NCBI RefSeq assembly: GCF_029543105.1
Contig: NZ_JARQXB010000015.1
Coordinates: 17,588 to 81,587 of the forward strand
Length of the DNA: 64,000 nucleotides
Direction of reading: 5' to 3'
DNA from: Stenotrophomonas sp. HITSZ_GD
GTDB lineage: Bacteria > Pseudomonadota > Gammaproteobacteria > Xanthomonadales > Xanthomonadaceae
Positions 25,979 through 34,484 of the stretch are shown one piece after another. Position 1 is the stretch's first letter; each line of letters begins with the position of its first letter. Made by a program: the position numbers and the translations under genes. The notes beneath the pieces are model-generated. The model saw nothing but the letters and a program-made list of their open reading frames with translations, ran no database searches and was not told the origin of the DNA.

Positions 25979-28072
25979 TCAACTGATGGTGCCGACCAGC
26001 TTGAGCCGCTTGTCCTCCGGCACTTCGCCGTAGGCCAGGACCGACAGCGAGGGCACGCTGTGGCGGACCAGGCGGGCCAGCGCGGCGCGGACCGTGCCCG
26101 GCACCAGCACCACCGCCGGCTCGTTGCGCGCCTCCTGCTTGCCGACGCACTCGGCCAGGCTCTGGTGCAGGCGCTCGGCGAGGCCGGGTTCCAGGGCCAC
26201 GCCGTTGCCCTGCGTGGAGTCCTGCAAGACGCGTTCCAATTGCGGGGCCAGGGTGAACACCGGCAGCTCCGGCGACATCCCGGCGATCTCCTGCACGATG
26301 AAGCGGCCCAGCGAGGTGCGCACCGCGGCGGTGAGCGCGGCCGGGTCCTGGCTGTGCGGGGCGTGCTCCACCAATGCCTCGACGATCTTGCGCAGCTGGC
26401 GGATCGGGATGCGCTCCACCAGCAGGTTCTGCAGCACGCGCACCACCACCGACAGCGGCAGCGCCTTGGGCGTGAGGTCTTCCACCAGCTTGGGCGCGCT
26501 CTTGGCGAGCGTGGCCAGCAGCTGCTGCACTTCCTCGTGGCCGAGCAGTTCCGGGGCGTGTTCGCGGATCAGGTGCGAGAGGTGGGTGGCGACCACCGTG
26601 GCCGGGTCGACCACGGTGTAGCCCACCGACTCGGCGTGCGCGCGCTGGTGCGGCTGGATCCACACCGCGTCCAGGCCGAACGCCGGGTCCTTGCCGGGGA
26701 TGCCGTCCAGCGCGCCGAGCGCGCCGCCCGGGTCCAGCGCCAGTTCGCGGTCCGGGTGTATCTCGGCGGTGGCCACCGGCACGCCGTGCACCAGCAGGCG
26801 GTAGGCGGTGGCGCCCAGTTCGAGGTTGTCGCGGATATGCACCGGCGGGATCAGGAAGCCGATGTCCTGGGTGAGCTTGCGGCGCACGCCCTTGATGCGC
26901 GCCATCAGCTCGCCGCCCTGCGCCTTGTCCACCAGCGGGATCAACCGGTAGCCGACCTCCAGGCCCAGCGGGTCCATCGGGCGCAGTTCGTCCCAGCTCA
27001 GCTCGGCGGTGGGCGCCGGCGCCGCGCCGGGGGCGCCCGGCGTGCGCGGCGCGGCCGGCGTGCCGGCCTCGGCATCGACCAGGCTGCGCTTGTGCAGTTT
27101 CCAGGCCAGGAAGCCCAGGATCAGCGCCAGCGTCAAAAAGGCGACATTGGGCATGCCCGGTACCAGGCCGACCAGGCCCAGGATCGCCGCGGCCACCGCC
27201 AGCGCGCGGTGCTGGCCGAACACCTGGCCGACCATCGCCTGGCTCATGTCCTGCGCGCGCGAGGCGCGGGTGACCAGCATGGCCACCGCCGAGGACACCA
27301 GCAGCGCGGGCAGCTGCGCCACCAGGCCGTCGCCGATGGAGAGCAGGGTGTAGGTGGAGGCGGCGTCGCCGAACGCCATGTTGTGCTGGAACATGCCCAC
27401 GGCCAGGCCGCCGAGCAGGTTGATGAACAGGATCAGGATGCCGGCGATGGCATCGCCGCGGATGAACTTGCTGGCACCGTCCATCGCGCCGTAGAAGTCC
27501 GCTTCCTCACGCACTTCCTCGCGGCGGACCTTGGCTTCCTCGCGGGTCAGCAGGCCGGCGTTGAGGTCGGCGTCGATGGCCATCTGCTTGCCGGGCATCG
27601 CATCGAGGATGAAGCGCGCGGTCACTTCCGACACGCGCCCGGCACCCTTGGTGATGACCACGAAGTTGATGATGGTCAGGATCGCGAACACCACGATGCC
27701 GACCGCGTAGTTGCCGCCGATCACGAATTCGCCGAACGCGGCGATCACCTTGCCCGCCGCGTCGTGGCCGTTCTGCCCGTGCAGCAGGATCACGCGGGTG
27801 GAGGCTACGTTCAGCGCCAGGCGCAGCATCGTGGTCATCAGCAGCACGATCGGGAAGATCGTGAATTCCAGCGGCCGCTTCACGTACACCACGGCCAGCA
27901 GCACCATCAGCGAGATGGCGATGTTGAAGGTGAACAGCGCATCGAGCACCGGCGCGGCCAGCGGCACGACCACCATGGCCAGCATCGCCAGCACCACCAG
28001 CGGCGCGCCGAGGCCGCCGCGGATCAGCTCCAGCACGCGCCGGGCGTTCATCGGCTGGGGTTGGGCGCTCAT
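25979..28072 (-). CDS. flhA: FlhA, flagellar type III export gate protein
   Basis: A 697-residue export apparatus protein. The N-terminal half has about eight membrane segments and the conserved cytoplasmic FHIPEP region (AIDADLNAGLLTREEAKVRREE, EADFYGAMDGASKFIRGDAI). A linker of about 50 residues rich in Pro/Ala leads to the cytoplasmic domain that forms the nonameric ring for substrates and chaperones. The start overlaps the flhB stop by four bases. Confidence 0.97.
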   Translation of the reverse strand: MSAQPQPMNARRVLELIRGGLGAPLVVLAMLAMVVVPLAAPVLDALFTFNIAISLMVLLAVVYVKRPLEFTIFPIVLLMTTMLRLALNVASTRVILLHGQNGHDAAGKVIAAFGEFVIGGNYAVGIVVFAILTIINFVVITKGAGRVSEVTARFILDAMPGKQMAIDADLNAGLLTREEAKVRREEVREEADFYGAMDGASKFIRGDAIAGILILFINLLGGLAVGMFQHNMAFGDAASTYTLLSIGDGLVAQLPALLVSSAVAMLVTRASRAQDMSQAMVGQVFGQHRALAVAAAILGLVGLVPGMPNVAFLTLALILGFLAWKLHKRSLVDAEAGTPAAPRTPGAPGAAPAPTAELSWDELRPMDPLGLEVGYRLIPLVDKAQGGELMARIKGVRRKLTQDIGFLIPPVHIRDNLELGATAYRLLVHGVPVATAEIHPDRELALDPGGALGALDGIPGKDPAFGLDAVWIQPHQRAHAESVGYTVVDPATVVATHLSHLIREHAPELLGHEEVQQLLATLAKSAPKLVEDLTPKALPLSVVVRVLQNLLVERIPIRQLRKIVEALVEHAPHSQDPAALTAAVRTSLGRFIVQEIAGMSPELPVFTLAPQLERVLQDSTQGNGVALEPGLAERLHQSLAECVGKQEARNEPAVVLVPGTVRAALARLVRHSVPSLSVLAYGEVPEDKRLKLVGTIS

Positions 28073-29202
28073 GCCGCGCCTCCGGGCTTGGCGAACTCAT
28101 CCAGGTCGATGGGCGGCAGGTCCGGCATGGGGCCCGCGCGCCACGCGCGCAGCTGGTAGACGTAGGACAGCACCTGGGCGACGGCCGAATACAGTCTCAC
28201 GGGAATTTCCTTGCCGAGTTGGGCTTCCCGATACAAGGCGCGTGCCAAAGGCGGGGCGGAGACGATGGCCACCCGGTGGCGCTCGCCGGCCTCGCGGATG
28301 CGGAAGGCCATTTCGTCCACGCCCTTGGCCACCACCACCGGCGCGCGCATCTTGCCGCCCTCGTACTTCAGCGCCACCGCGTAGTGGGTGGGGTTGACCA
28401 GCACCACGTCGGCGGTGGGCACCGCTTCCATCATCCGGCGCTGGGACAGCTGCATCTGCATCTGCCGGATGCGGCCCTTGACCTCCGGGCTGCCCTCGCT
28501 TTCCTTCATTTCCCGCTTGATCTCCTCGCGGGTCATCTTCAGCTTCCGCAGCCAGTTCCACTTCTGGTACGGCGCGTCGATGGCCGCCAGCAGGGCCAGC
28601 GCGCCGGCGGTGGCCAGCAGCAGGCGCAGGGTGAAGCCCAGGCCATCGACGATGGCCGTTTCCAGCGGCTGGTTGAGCATGCCGCGCAGCCCGTCCATGC
28701 CGTGGGCGATGACCAGGCCGGCGGCGCTGCCGACGAAGGCCACGCGCAGCAGGGACTTGAGCAGCTCGGCCGCGCCCTGGCCGCCGACCAGGCGCTTGAT
28801 GCCGCTGATCGGGTTGAGCTTGCCGAAGTTGGGGGTGAAGGCCTTGGTGGAGAAACGCAGCCCGCTCATCGCCAGCGGGGCCACGAGCCCGGCCAGCATG
28901 CACAGCGCGGCCAGCGGGGCCATCACCCACAGCAGGTCCAGCAGCAGCTCGCCGAAGTGGCCGAACAGCGTTTGCGGGTGCTGCCACAGGTCCGGAGCCG
29001 GGGTGAGCGCGGTTTCCATCCAGCCGCGCGCGCCGGAGGCCAGGCTGCCGGACATCGTCAGCAGGGCCACCACGCCGGCGCCGAACACCGTGGCCGTCGC
29101 CAGCTCCCGCGAATGCGGCACGTTGCCCTGTTCGCGGGCTTCGCGCAGGCGTTTGGCGGTGGGAAGTTCTGTGCGTTCGGCGCCGTCTTCGTTCTCGGAC
29201 AT
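28069..29202 (-). CDS. flhB: FlhB, flagellar type III export switch protein
   Basis: A 377-residue protein with four membrane segments in residues 30-210 and a cytoplasmic domain carrying the autocleavage motif NPTH (270-273). Cleavage there switches export from hook to filament substrates, together with FliK. It is the first gene of the long flhB-flhA-flhF-flhG-fliA-che-mot unit, preceded by a sigma54 promoter. Confidence 0.97.
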   Translation of the reverse strand: MSENEDGAERTELPTAKRLREAREQGNVPHSRELATATVFGAGVVALLTMSGSLASGARGWMETALTPAPDLWQHPQTLFGHFGELLLDLLWVMAPLAALCMLAGLVAPLAMSGLRFSTKAFTPNFGKLNPISGIKRLVGGQGAAELLKSLLRVAFVGSAAGLVIAHGMDGLRGMLNQPLETAIVDGLGFTLRLLLATAGALALLAAIDAPYQKWNWLRKLKMTREEIKREMKESEGSPEVKGRIRQMQMQLSQRRMMEAVPTADVVLVNPTHYAVALKYEGGKMRAPVVVAKGVDEMAFRIREAGERHRVAIVSAPPLARALYREAQLGKEIPVRLYSAVAQVLSYVYQLRAWRAGPMPDLPPIDLDEFAKPGGAA

Positions 29203-29233
29203 CGGTCGGGCAACGGGTGGGTTGCCAGGTGTC

Positions 29234-29250
29234 CTGCAAGCGGCGTGCCG
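29234..29250 (-). promoter_or_regulatory. Sigma54 (RpoN) promoter of the flhB operon
   Basis: Minus-strand CGGCACG (29244-29250), 4 bases, TTGCAG (29234-29239): invariant GG and GC of the -24/-12 elements at the correct spacing. It lies 32 bases upstream of the flhB ATG, close enough for a TSS just before the ribosome-binding region. Its 16-base core CGGCACGCCGCTTGCA is identical to the glycan-operon promoter at 55633-55649. Confidence 0.87.
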
Positions 29251-29257
29251 CCGTGGC

Positions 29258-32221
29258 TCAGGGCAGGGTGGCCGGCGGGCGCTCGCCCAGGCCGGGCTCG
29301 GGGCTGGCGGCGGCCTCGTCGATCTCCATGCGGTTACGCCCGCCGTGCTTGGCCCGGTAGAGCGCCGCGTCGGTGCGGGCGAGCAGTTGGCCCACCGTCT
29401 CGCCCTCGCGGTACCAGGCCACGCCCATCGAGCAGGTCACCTCCAGCACGATGTCGTCCACCGCGTAGGGCGTGCCGCAGATCGCGTCGTGGATCGTGCG
29501 CAGGCGCCCGTGCGCCAGCGGCGACAGGCCGGGCATCACCGCCAGCAGTTCCTCGCCGCCGTAGCGGCCGACCTGGTCGCTGCCGCGCAGGCAAGCATCC
29601 AGGCGGCGGCCCACGCGCGCCAGCACCGCGTCACCGGCCAGGTGGCCGTAGACGTCGTTGATCTGCTTGAAGTAGTCCAGGTCGATCAGCACCACCGCCA
29701 GCGGCTCGCCGTCGCGGCGCGCCTGCGCCAGGCACACCGCCATCGCCTCCAGGATGCCGGTGCGGTTGAGCAGGCCGGTGAGGTCGTCGCGCGTGGCCTT
29801 GATCGCCAGGCTGGCGCGCGCGGCTTCCAGTTCCTGTTTCTCGCGCTGCAGTTCGTGGGTACGCTCGTCCACCAGGCGCTCCAGCTCGCGCTCGCGCGCC
29901 AGCAGCCGGCTTACCCGCCAGCGCAGCAGGCCCAGCACGGCGGCGAAGGCGAGCAGCACGTACACCAGGATCGCCAGCGGGCTGCGCCACCACGGCGGCA
30001 GCACGTCCACGGCGAACTGCACGATGTTGCTGAGCTGGCGCTGGCGCAGGTCTTCGGCCTGCACCTCCAGCGTGTAGTGGCCCGGCGCCAGGATCGGGTA
30101 GACGAGGTGGTCCTGCGCGGTGCTGATCCACGCGCCGGCGTGATCGTTGATGCGGTAGCGGAACACCACCCGGTCGCTGCCGCCGGCCGCGCCGGGCGTG
30201 GAGAGGTCGATGTCCAGCGGCTGCTCGGACCACAGCAGCGCGCTGCCCGGCAGCACCGGCTGGTCGCCCCGGCGCACGCGCGCGATTTCCAGCTTCAGCG
30301 GGCGCGGGGCGAACAGCGCGGCCGGGTCGAAGATGCGGCTCAGGCCGCGGCTGGAGCCGATCCACACCGCGCCGTCATGGTCTTCGAAGAAGGCGTTGGC
30401 CGAGGTGTCGTCCCACAGCAGGCCTTCGGCCTGGGTGACGCGGATCCAGCGGCCGTCGCGCAGCAGGTCCAGGCCCTGGCTGCTGCCCAGCCACAACCAG
30501 CCGCGGCTGTCGTGGCGCAGGATGAAGGGCATGATCCGCGAGACGAGCGGGTCGTCCACGCGCGTGACGGACAGGCGGTTGGCGGCCTCGTCCATGCGTC
30601 CCTGCCACAGGCCGGCATCGTTGAGCGACAGCCAGATCCCGCCGTCCGGGGCGAGGGAGATCCGCGAGAAATCCTGGCTCGGCAGCGCGCCGACCACTTC
30701 CACCCGGCGCCAATGGCCTTCCACGCGCCGGTACAGACCGGCGCTGGAGGTGAGCCATAGACGGCCGGCGGCGTCGATGCGCGCATCGTCGAACGAGCTC
30801 ACCGGCAGCTCGCGTTCGCGCACGGGGCGCTCGCTGCCCGGCGCCAGCGCATAGACGCCGCGCCCGGTGACGATCCACAGCACGCCCTCGCGGTCGAACA
30901 GCACCACGCGCACGCCGGCCGGTACTTCGGCGACATCGCGCGTGCTGCCGTCGAGCGGATCGCGGCGCGCGATGGCGCCGGAGGAGCGGCCGAGCCACAC
31001 CGCGCCATCGGGCGCGGTGGTCAGGCTGGTGGTCTGCTGCAGGGGCCGGCCGTCGGCCAGCGTCCAGGGCCCCATGCGGCGCGATGCCGGATCGAGCTGG
31101 TTGCTGCCGGCATCGCCGCCGACCAGCAGTTCGCCCTGCGGCGTGCGCAGGATCGCCCAGGTCGGCGCGGCGGCCAGGCCCTGGCTTTCGTCCCAATGCT
31201 CGATGCGGTCGTAGGCCAGCCAGCGCTGCACGCCCAGGCCGCGCGTGCCGATCCAGAAGCGCCCATCGCGCTGCACCAGGATCGGCCCCACCAACGGGGT
31301 GATGTCCACGCCCTGGCTGCGCGAGAACAGCCGCCAGCGGTCGCCTTCCCAGCGCACCAGCCCGGTGTTGGCGCGCGTCACCACGCGGCCGCGGGGGTCC
31401 AGCGCCAGGTTGGTGGCGCCGGACAACATGGTGAAGCCGCCGCCGACCGGCGCGGGATGTTCGATGAAGCGCGTGCGGCCCGGCGGCAGCGACAGCACGT
31501 GGTCGCCCCCGCGCACCCACAGCGTGCCGTCGCGGGCGCGCAGGATCGCCTGCAGGCGCTCGCCCGGCAGCCCCTGCGCCGGGCCGAACGGCGTGATGCG
31601 GCCATCGTGTTCGATGCGGCACAGCTGCGTGCCGCAGGCGACCCACAAGCGCTCGCCTTCGGCCATGAGCGCCTCGCCCATCGGCGGCAGCGCATGGCCC
31701 TCCCAGCGCAGCGGGATCGGCCGGACCTGCCAGCCGTTCTCGTCCGGGCTGATGCGCAGCAACTGGTGATGGCTGATGGCCACCACGCCGTCGTCCTGCG
31801 CCACCAGTGTGTTGCCGTTGTCCAGCTGCAGCGGGCGGCCTTGCCACTGCACGCTCTCGAAGCGCGAGGCGCGGCGCACGTACAGGCCGTTGGAGGTGCC
31901 CACCCACAAGCGGCCGGCGCTGTCCTCGGTGATGGCGCGCACGTAGATGCTGCTGATCCCGGCTTCCTCGCCCACCACGTGGAAGCGCTCGCGTTCGTAC
32001 CGGTGCAGGCCCAGTTCGGTACCCGCCCAGACCACGCCCTGGCGATCCTCGTAGAGCGCGCTGACCGACAGGCCCTGCAGGCCCTCGGCCTGCGCGTAGG
32101 CGCGGAAGCTGTAGTTCTGCGCCGCCGCCGGGAAGGCCAGCCCGGCAAGCGCGCACAGCCACGCCGCGGCGTGGATCACGGCCGCGAGGCGAGCGACAAG
32201 CGTGTGCGGCGAGGTGGCCAC
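29258..32221 (-). CDS. Periplasmic propeller-sensor diguanylate cyclase
   Basis: A large sensor of about 987 residues. A signal sequence ends at FPAAAQ. It is followed by repeated two-component-regulator propeller blades (for example DRQGVVWAGTELGLHRY and SAGRLWVGTSNGLYV), a Y_Y_Y-type beta domain (VVFRYRINDHAGAW), one membrane segment (about 710-735), a coiled linker and a GGDEF domain. The active site is GGEEL (888-892) with the inhibitory I-site RxxD (RGSD, 879-882), so it should make c-di-GMP. The start is uncertain: ATG 32317 lies upstream of the FliA promoter, so GTG 32221 is preferred. It lies between fliR and flhB. Confidence 0.9.
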   Translation of the reverse strand: MATSPHTLVARLAAVIHAAAWLCALAGLAFPAAAQNYSFRAYAQAEGLQGLSVSALYEDRQGVVWAGTELGLHRYERERFHVVGEEAGISSIYVRAITEDSAGRLWVGTSNGLYVRRASRFESVQWQGRPLQLDNGNTLVAQDDGVVAISHHQLLRISPDENGWQVRPIPLRWEGHALPPMGEALMAEGERLWVACGTQLCRIEHDGRITPFGPAQGLPGERLQAILRARDGTLWVRGGDHVLSLPPGRTRFIEHPAPVGGGFTMLSGATNLALDPRGRVVTRANTGLVRWEGDRWRLFSRSQGVDITPLVGPILVQRDGRFWIGTRGLGVQRWLAYDRIEHWDESQGLAAAPTWAILRTPQGELLVGGDAGSNQLDPASRRMGPWTLADGRPLQQTTSLTTAPDGAVWLGRSSGAIARRDPLDGSTRDVAEVPAGVRVVLFDREGVLWIVTGRGVYALAPGSERPVRERELPVSSFDDARIDAAGRLWLTSSAGLYRRVEGHWRRVEVVGALPSQDFSRISLAPDGGIWLSLNDAGLWQGRMDEAANRLSVTRVDDPLVSRIMPFILRHDSRGWLWLGSSQGLDLLRDGRWIRVTQAEGLLWDDTSANAFFEDHDGAVWIGSSRGLSRIFDPAALFAPRPLKLEIARVRRGDQPVLPGSALLWSEQPLDIDLSTPGAAGGSDRVVFRYRINDHAGAWISTAQDHLVYPILAPGHYTLEVQAEDLRQRQLSNIVQFAVDVLPPWWRSPLAILVYVLLAFAAVLGLLRWRVSRLLARERELERLVDERTHELQREKQELEAARASLAIKATRDDLTGLLNRTGILEAMAVCLAQARRDGEPLAVVLIDLDYFKQINDVYGHLAGDAVLARVGRRLDACLRGSDQVGRYGGEELLAVMPGLSPLAHGRLRTIHDAICGTPYAVDDIVLEVTCSMGVAWYREGETVGQLLARTDAALYRAKHGGRNRMEIDEAAASPEPGLGERPPATLP

Positions 32222-32279
32222 GTGACTGCGAAGACTCCCCGGAACCGGCGAACCCTCTCCCGGGGCTCGTCCGCTACAG

Positions 32280-32306
32280 GTATCGGCCGCCGCGCGCGGA
32301 ACTGTA
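32280..32306 (-). promoter_or_regulatory. FliA (sigma28) promoter of the diguanylate cyclase
   Basis: Minus-strand TACA (32303-32306), 15 bases, then GCCGATAC (32280-32287), six of eight matches. The upstream half CTACAGTTCCG is the same as in the cheR promoter. It begins just after the fliR stop. Confidence 0.68.
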
Positions 32307-32322
32307 GCGGCGGCCATGTGGG

Positions 32323-33114
32323 TCAGCGGGTGAGTTGCCGCGCCGCGTCGAAGCTGGCGTCGAACAGCCGCTGCACCGGCGGCCCCATCTCGTTGGCCAG
32401 CGTGGCCAGCAGCACCAGTCCCAGCAACACCGACACCGGCAGGCCGAGCTGGATGGGGTTGAGCGCCGGCGCCGCCTTGGCCAGCGCGCCGAAGGCCAGG
32501 TTCACCGCCAGCATCGCCACGATCATCGGCAATGCCAGCGTGAGCCCGCCGCGCAGCACCTGCAGGAAGAAGGTGGGCGCCACTTCGGCGAACGCATGCG
32601 GGTCGGGCAGGGCGGCCCCGATCGGAATGGCCTTGTAGCTGTCCACGATCAGCGCGATCAGCGCCAGGTGCCCGTTGGCGACGAAGAACAGCAGCCCGAA
32701 ACTGAGGTAGAACCACTGCGCGATGACGCCGGAGGTGACGCCGCGCAGCGGATCGGACATCTGCGCGAACGACAGGCCCGTACTCTGGGAAATCATCTCG
32801 CCGGCCAGCGCCCCGGCCTCGAAGACCAGCTTGAGCATGAAGCCGATGCTCACGCCGATCGCCAGCTCGCGCGCGACGGTCAGCACCACCGCGGCATCGA
32901 AGCCGTTCCAGGCCGGCACGGGCGGCAGGATGGGGGCCAGCGCCATGGCCAGGGTGCCGGCGATGGTGACTCGGATGCGCTTGGGCACGGCCTTGGTGCC
33001 GACCAGCGGCATCGCGGTCAGGACGGCGCCGATGCGCAGCATCGTCCACAGCACCGCGCCGACCATCGCGAACGCGCGCTGGCCGTCGATCACCATCTGG
33101 GTGGCGGCATCCAC
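32323..33114 (-). CDS. fliR: FliR, flagellar type III export protein
   Basis: A 263-residue integral membrane protein with about six membrane segments, including LRIGAVLTAMPLVGTKAVPKR near the N-terminus and the conserved AGEMISQSTGLSFAQMSDP loop. It forms the export gate with FliP and FliQ. It follows fliQ by seven bases and ends the fliL operon. Confidence 0.97.
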   Translation of the reverse strand: MDAATQMVIDGQRAFAMVGAVLWTMLRIGAVLTAMPLVGTKAVPKRIRVTIAGTLAMALAPILPPVPAWNGFDAAVVLTVARELAIGVSIGFMLKLVFEAGALAGEMISQSTGLSFAQMSDPLRGVTSGVIAQWFYLSFGLLFFVANGHLALIALIVDSYKAIPIGAALPDPHAFAEVAPTFFLQVLRGGLTLALPMIVAMLAVNLAFGALAKAAPALNPIQLGLPVSVLLGLVLLATLANEMGPPVQRLFDASFDAARQLTR

Positions 33115-33121
33115 GGCGTCG

Positions 33122-33391
33122 CTAGCCGATGAGGTGGGGAATGCGCTGGAACAGCATGGTCGTGTACTCGACCAGGTGCGCCAGCAGCATGCTGCCGGTG
33201 GCGAACAGCACGGCGGTCAGCGCCACGGCCTTGGCGATGAAGGCGATGGTGGGTTCGTTGATCTGCGTGGCGGCCTGGATGACGCCGATGACGACACCGA
33301 CCACCAGCACGGCCAACAGGATGGGGCCGGCCAGCCAGAGGACGGTGACCAGTCCGCCGCGCAGTTCGGTGAGGGCGATTTCGGGGCTCAT
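33122..33391 (-). CDS. fliQ: FliQ, flagellar type III export protein
   Basis: An 89-residue protein with two membrane hairpin segments (about 15-38 and 50-75) and the family motif GVIQAATQINEPTIAFIAK. Start MSPEIALTE at 33391. An extension to 33433 would overlap the inserted membrane gene and is not FliQ-like. In most flagellar operons fliQ directly follows fliP. Here it is separated from fliP by about 1.1 kb of inserted sequence. Confidence 0.96.
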   Translation of the reverse strand: MSPEIALTELRGGLVTVLWLAGPILLAVLVVGVVIGVIQAATQINEPTIAFIAKAVALTAVLFATGSMLLAHLVEYTTMLFQRIPHLIG

Positions 33392-33401
33392 GGGCTGGCA
33401 G

Positions 33402-33418
33402 ATGCAATCGCTATGCCA
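33402..33418 (-). promoter_or_regulatory. Sigma54-like site just upstream of fliQ
   Basis: Minus-strand TGGCATA (33412-33418), 4 bases, TTGCAT (33402-33407). The GG and GC pairs and spacing are right, but the base after CA departs from consensus. A transcript would begin at or very near the fliQ ATG (33391), so it would be essentially leaderless. It may be functional or a chance match. Confidence 0.35.
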
Positions 33419-33429
33419 GCGAACCAGTG

Positions 33430-34215
33430 TCAATCGCTTGTCATCGCATGCGCGGGTAGGGCCGGAGCATTACCATCGGCCAGGCGGATGTAGCGCACAT
33501 TGAGTGAAATCACTTCTTCGTAGCGGATCACGAAATAATCGCCTTCAATCCGGTAGAAGCGCGCCGCTTCCGGCTCGTGGGCTTCCTTGTCCAAGCTCTT
33601 GTCGGCGGATAGAGGGCGACGCTCAACGCCTTCCAAAACCAATCGATCAAGTTTTCCATCCGAATCGAAGTAGTAGTCCTCAAGCGTGCCAACATAGAGC
33701 ACGGGCTCACCGGCAACATTGATGACAGCTGCGACCGAAATGAGGTCCGGTACATCTTCCTTGGCGAAATCCGCTCCACTGAGCAGGTAATACCAGGGAG
33801 CGCGACGAAATCTGAATAGCCAAGCCAACCGTGAATCGGATCGATCCCACCGATGACGGGTGATTTGCCAGCGAAGTATTGGGGTAGCCACCACGGCAGC
33901 CAGCAGCTGGGTTCCGAAGTACCACGCAATCTGAGCTGCCTCGGACTGTGCAGCTGCGACGGCCTCGGATTGCAACGCCGGACTGGAGGACAACAATCCG
34001 AGCAGCAGTCCGAGGTCCAAATATCGATGCGCAAGGGCGCAAGCCAGCAGCCATATCGCATGTAAGGCGGCTGCCCAGACTAATCCCTCGACCACGATGG
34101 CGCCGAACGGCGAGTAGTCCAGCTTTTCGCTTTCGGCGAGTTTGATCTGCGAACGCGCGATGAATCCCGGAAGGACGATCAGGAAGACGATGAGCGCCGG
34201 AAGTGCGACGTTCAT
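33430..34215 (-). CDS. Inserted membrane protein of unknown function
   Basis: A 261-residue protein unrelated to flagellar export. It has three likely membrane segments: about 4-20 (with a conserved-looking LPGF), 38-65 and 94-114. A C-terminal soluble domain of about 145 residues contains APWYYLLSGAD, AVINVAGEPVLYVG and YFVIRYEEVISLNVRYIRL. The outline resembles small DUF6338-like membrane proteins, but I cannot confirm that. Base composition and codon use are visibly less GC-rich than in fliP and fliQ on either side (for example many TTG, AAT and GAA codons), which supports horizontal acquisition. Confidence 0.78.
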   Translation of the reverse strand: MNVALPALIVFLIVLPGFIARSQIKLAESEKLDYSPFGAIVVEGLVWAAALHAIWLLACALAHRYLDLGLLLGLLSSSPALQSEAVAAAQSEAAQIAWYFGTQLLAAVVATPILRWQITRHRWDRSDSRLAWLFRFRRAPWYYLLSGADFAKEDVPDLISVAAVINVAGEPVLYVGTLEDYYFDSDGKLDRLVLEGVERRPLSADKSLDKEAHEPEAARFYRIEGDYFVIRYEEVISLNVRYIRLADGNAPALPAHAMTSD

Positions 34216-34233
34216 CGCTTAGTGTCCGCGATA

Positions 34234-34419
34234 TCAGGAAGCCTTTGCGACGAACCGTGGCGTAAGTTCGAGCTCGTGGCCATTGTCGTCCCTGACCTTG
34301 ATCACGACTTCGGGTTTGTTCGCCTTGAACTCGCCAGTCGTTAGAAACTTCCTCAATTGTTCCCGTCCCTTGGCATCGGCCAAGACTTTCTTCGCCAGCG
34401 GACTCTTGAGCGCTTTCAT
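34234..34419 (-). CDS. Small basic protein of unknown function, part of the fliP/fliQ insertion
   Basis: A 61-residue protein starting MKALKSPLAKKVLAD and ending RFVAKAS, Lys-rich with a predicted helix then beta strands (PEVVIKVRDDNGHELELTP). An alternative GTG start at 34488 overlaps the fliP stop (GTGTGA) and would give 84 residues. Upstream, TTGAAA and CATATT spaced by 17 bases look like a sigma70 promoter, which would make the ATG version leaderless. It is 18 bases upstream of the inserted membrane gene and shares its lower GC content, so the two probably arrived together. No function can be assigned. Confidence 0.55.
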   Translation of the reverse strand: MKALKSPLAKKVLADAKGREQLRKFLTTGEFKANKPEVVIKVRDDNGHELELTPRFVAKAS

Positions 34420-34484
34420 GGCTTTGAATATGGCACGAAGCCCAAGGGCTTTCAAGGCGTGCCAGGGCACACCGCGGTTTGTCG

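Noticed and set aside
32222..33049. Extension of the diguanylate cyclase frame upstream through fliR
   Set aside because: That part is out-of-frame translation of fliR. The signal peptide and promoter place the start at 32221, or at most 32317.
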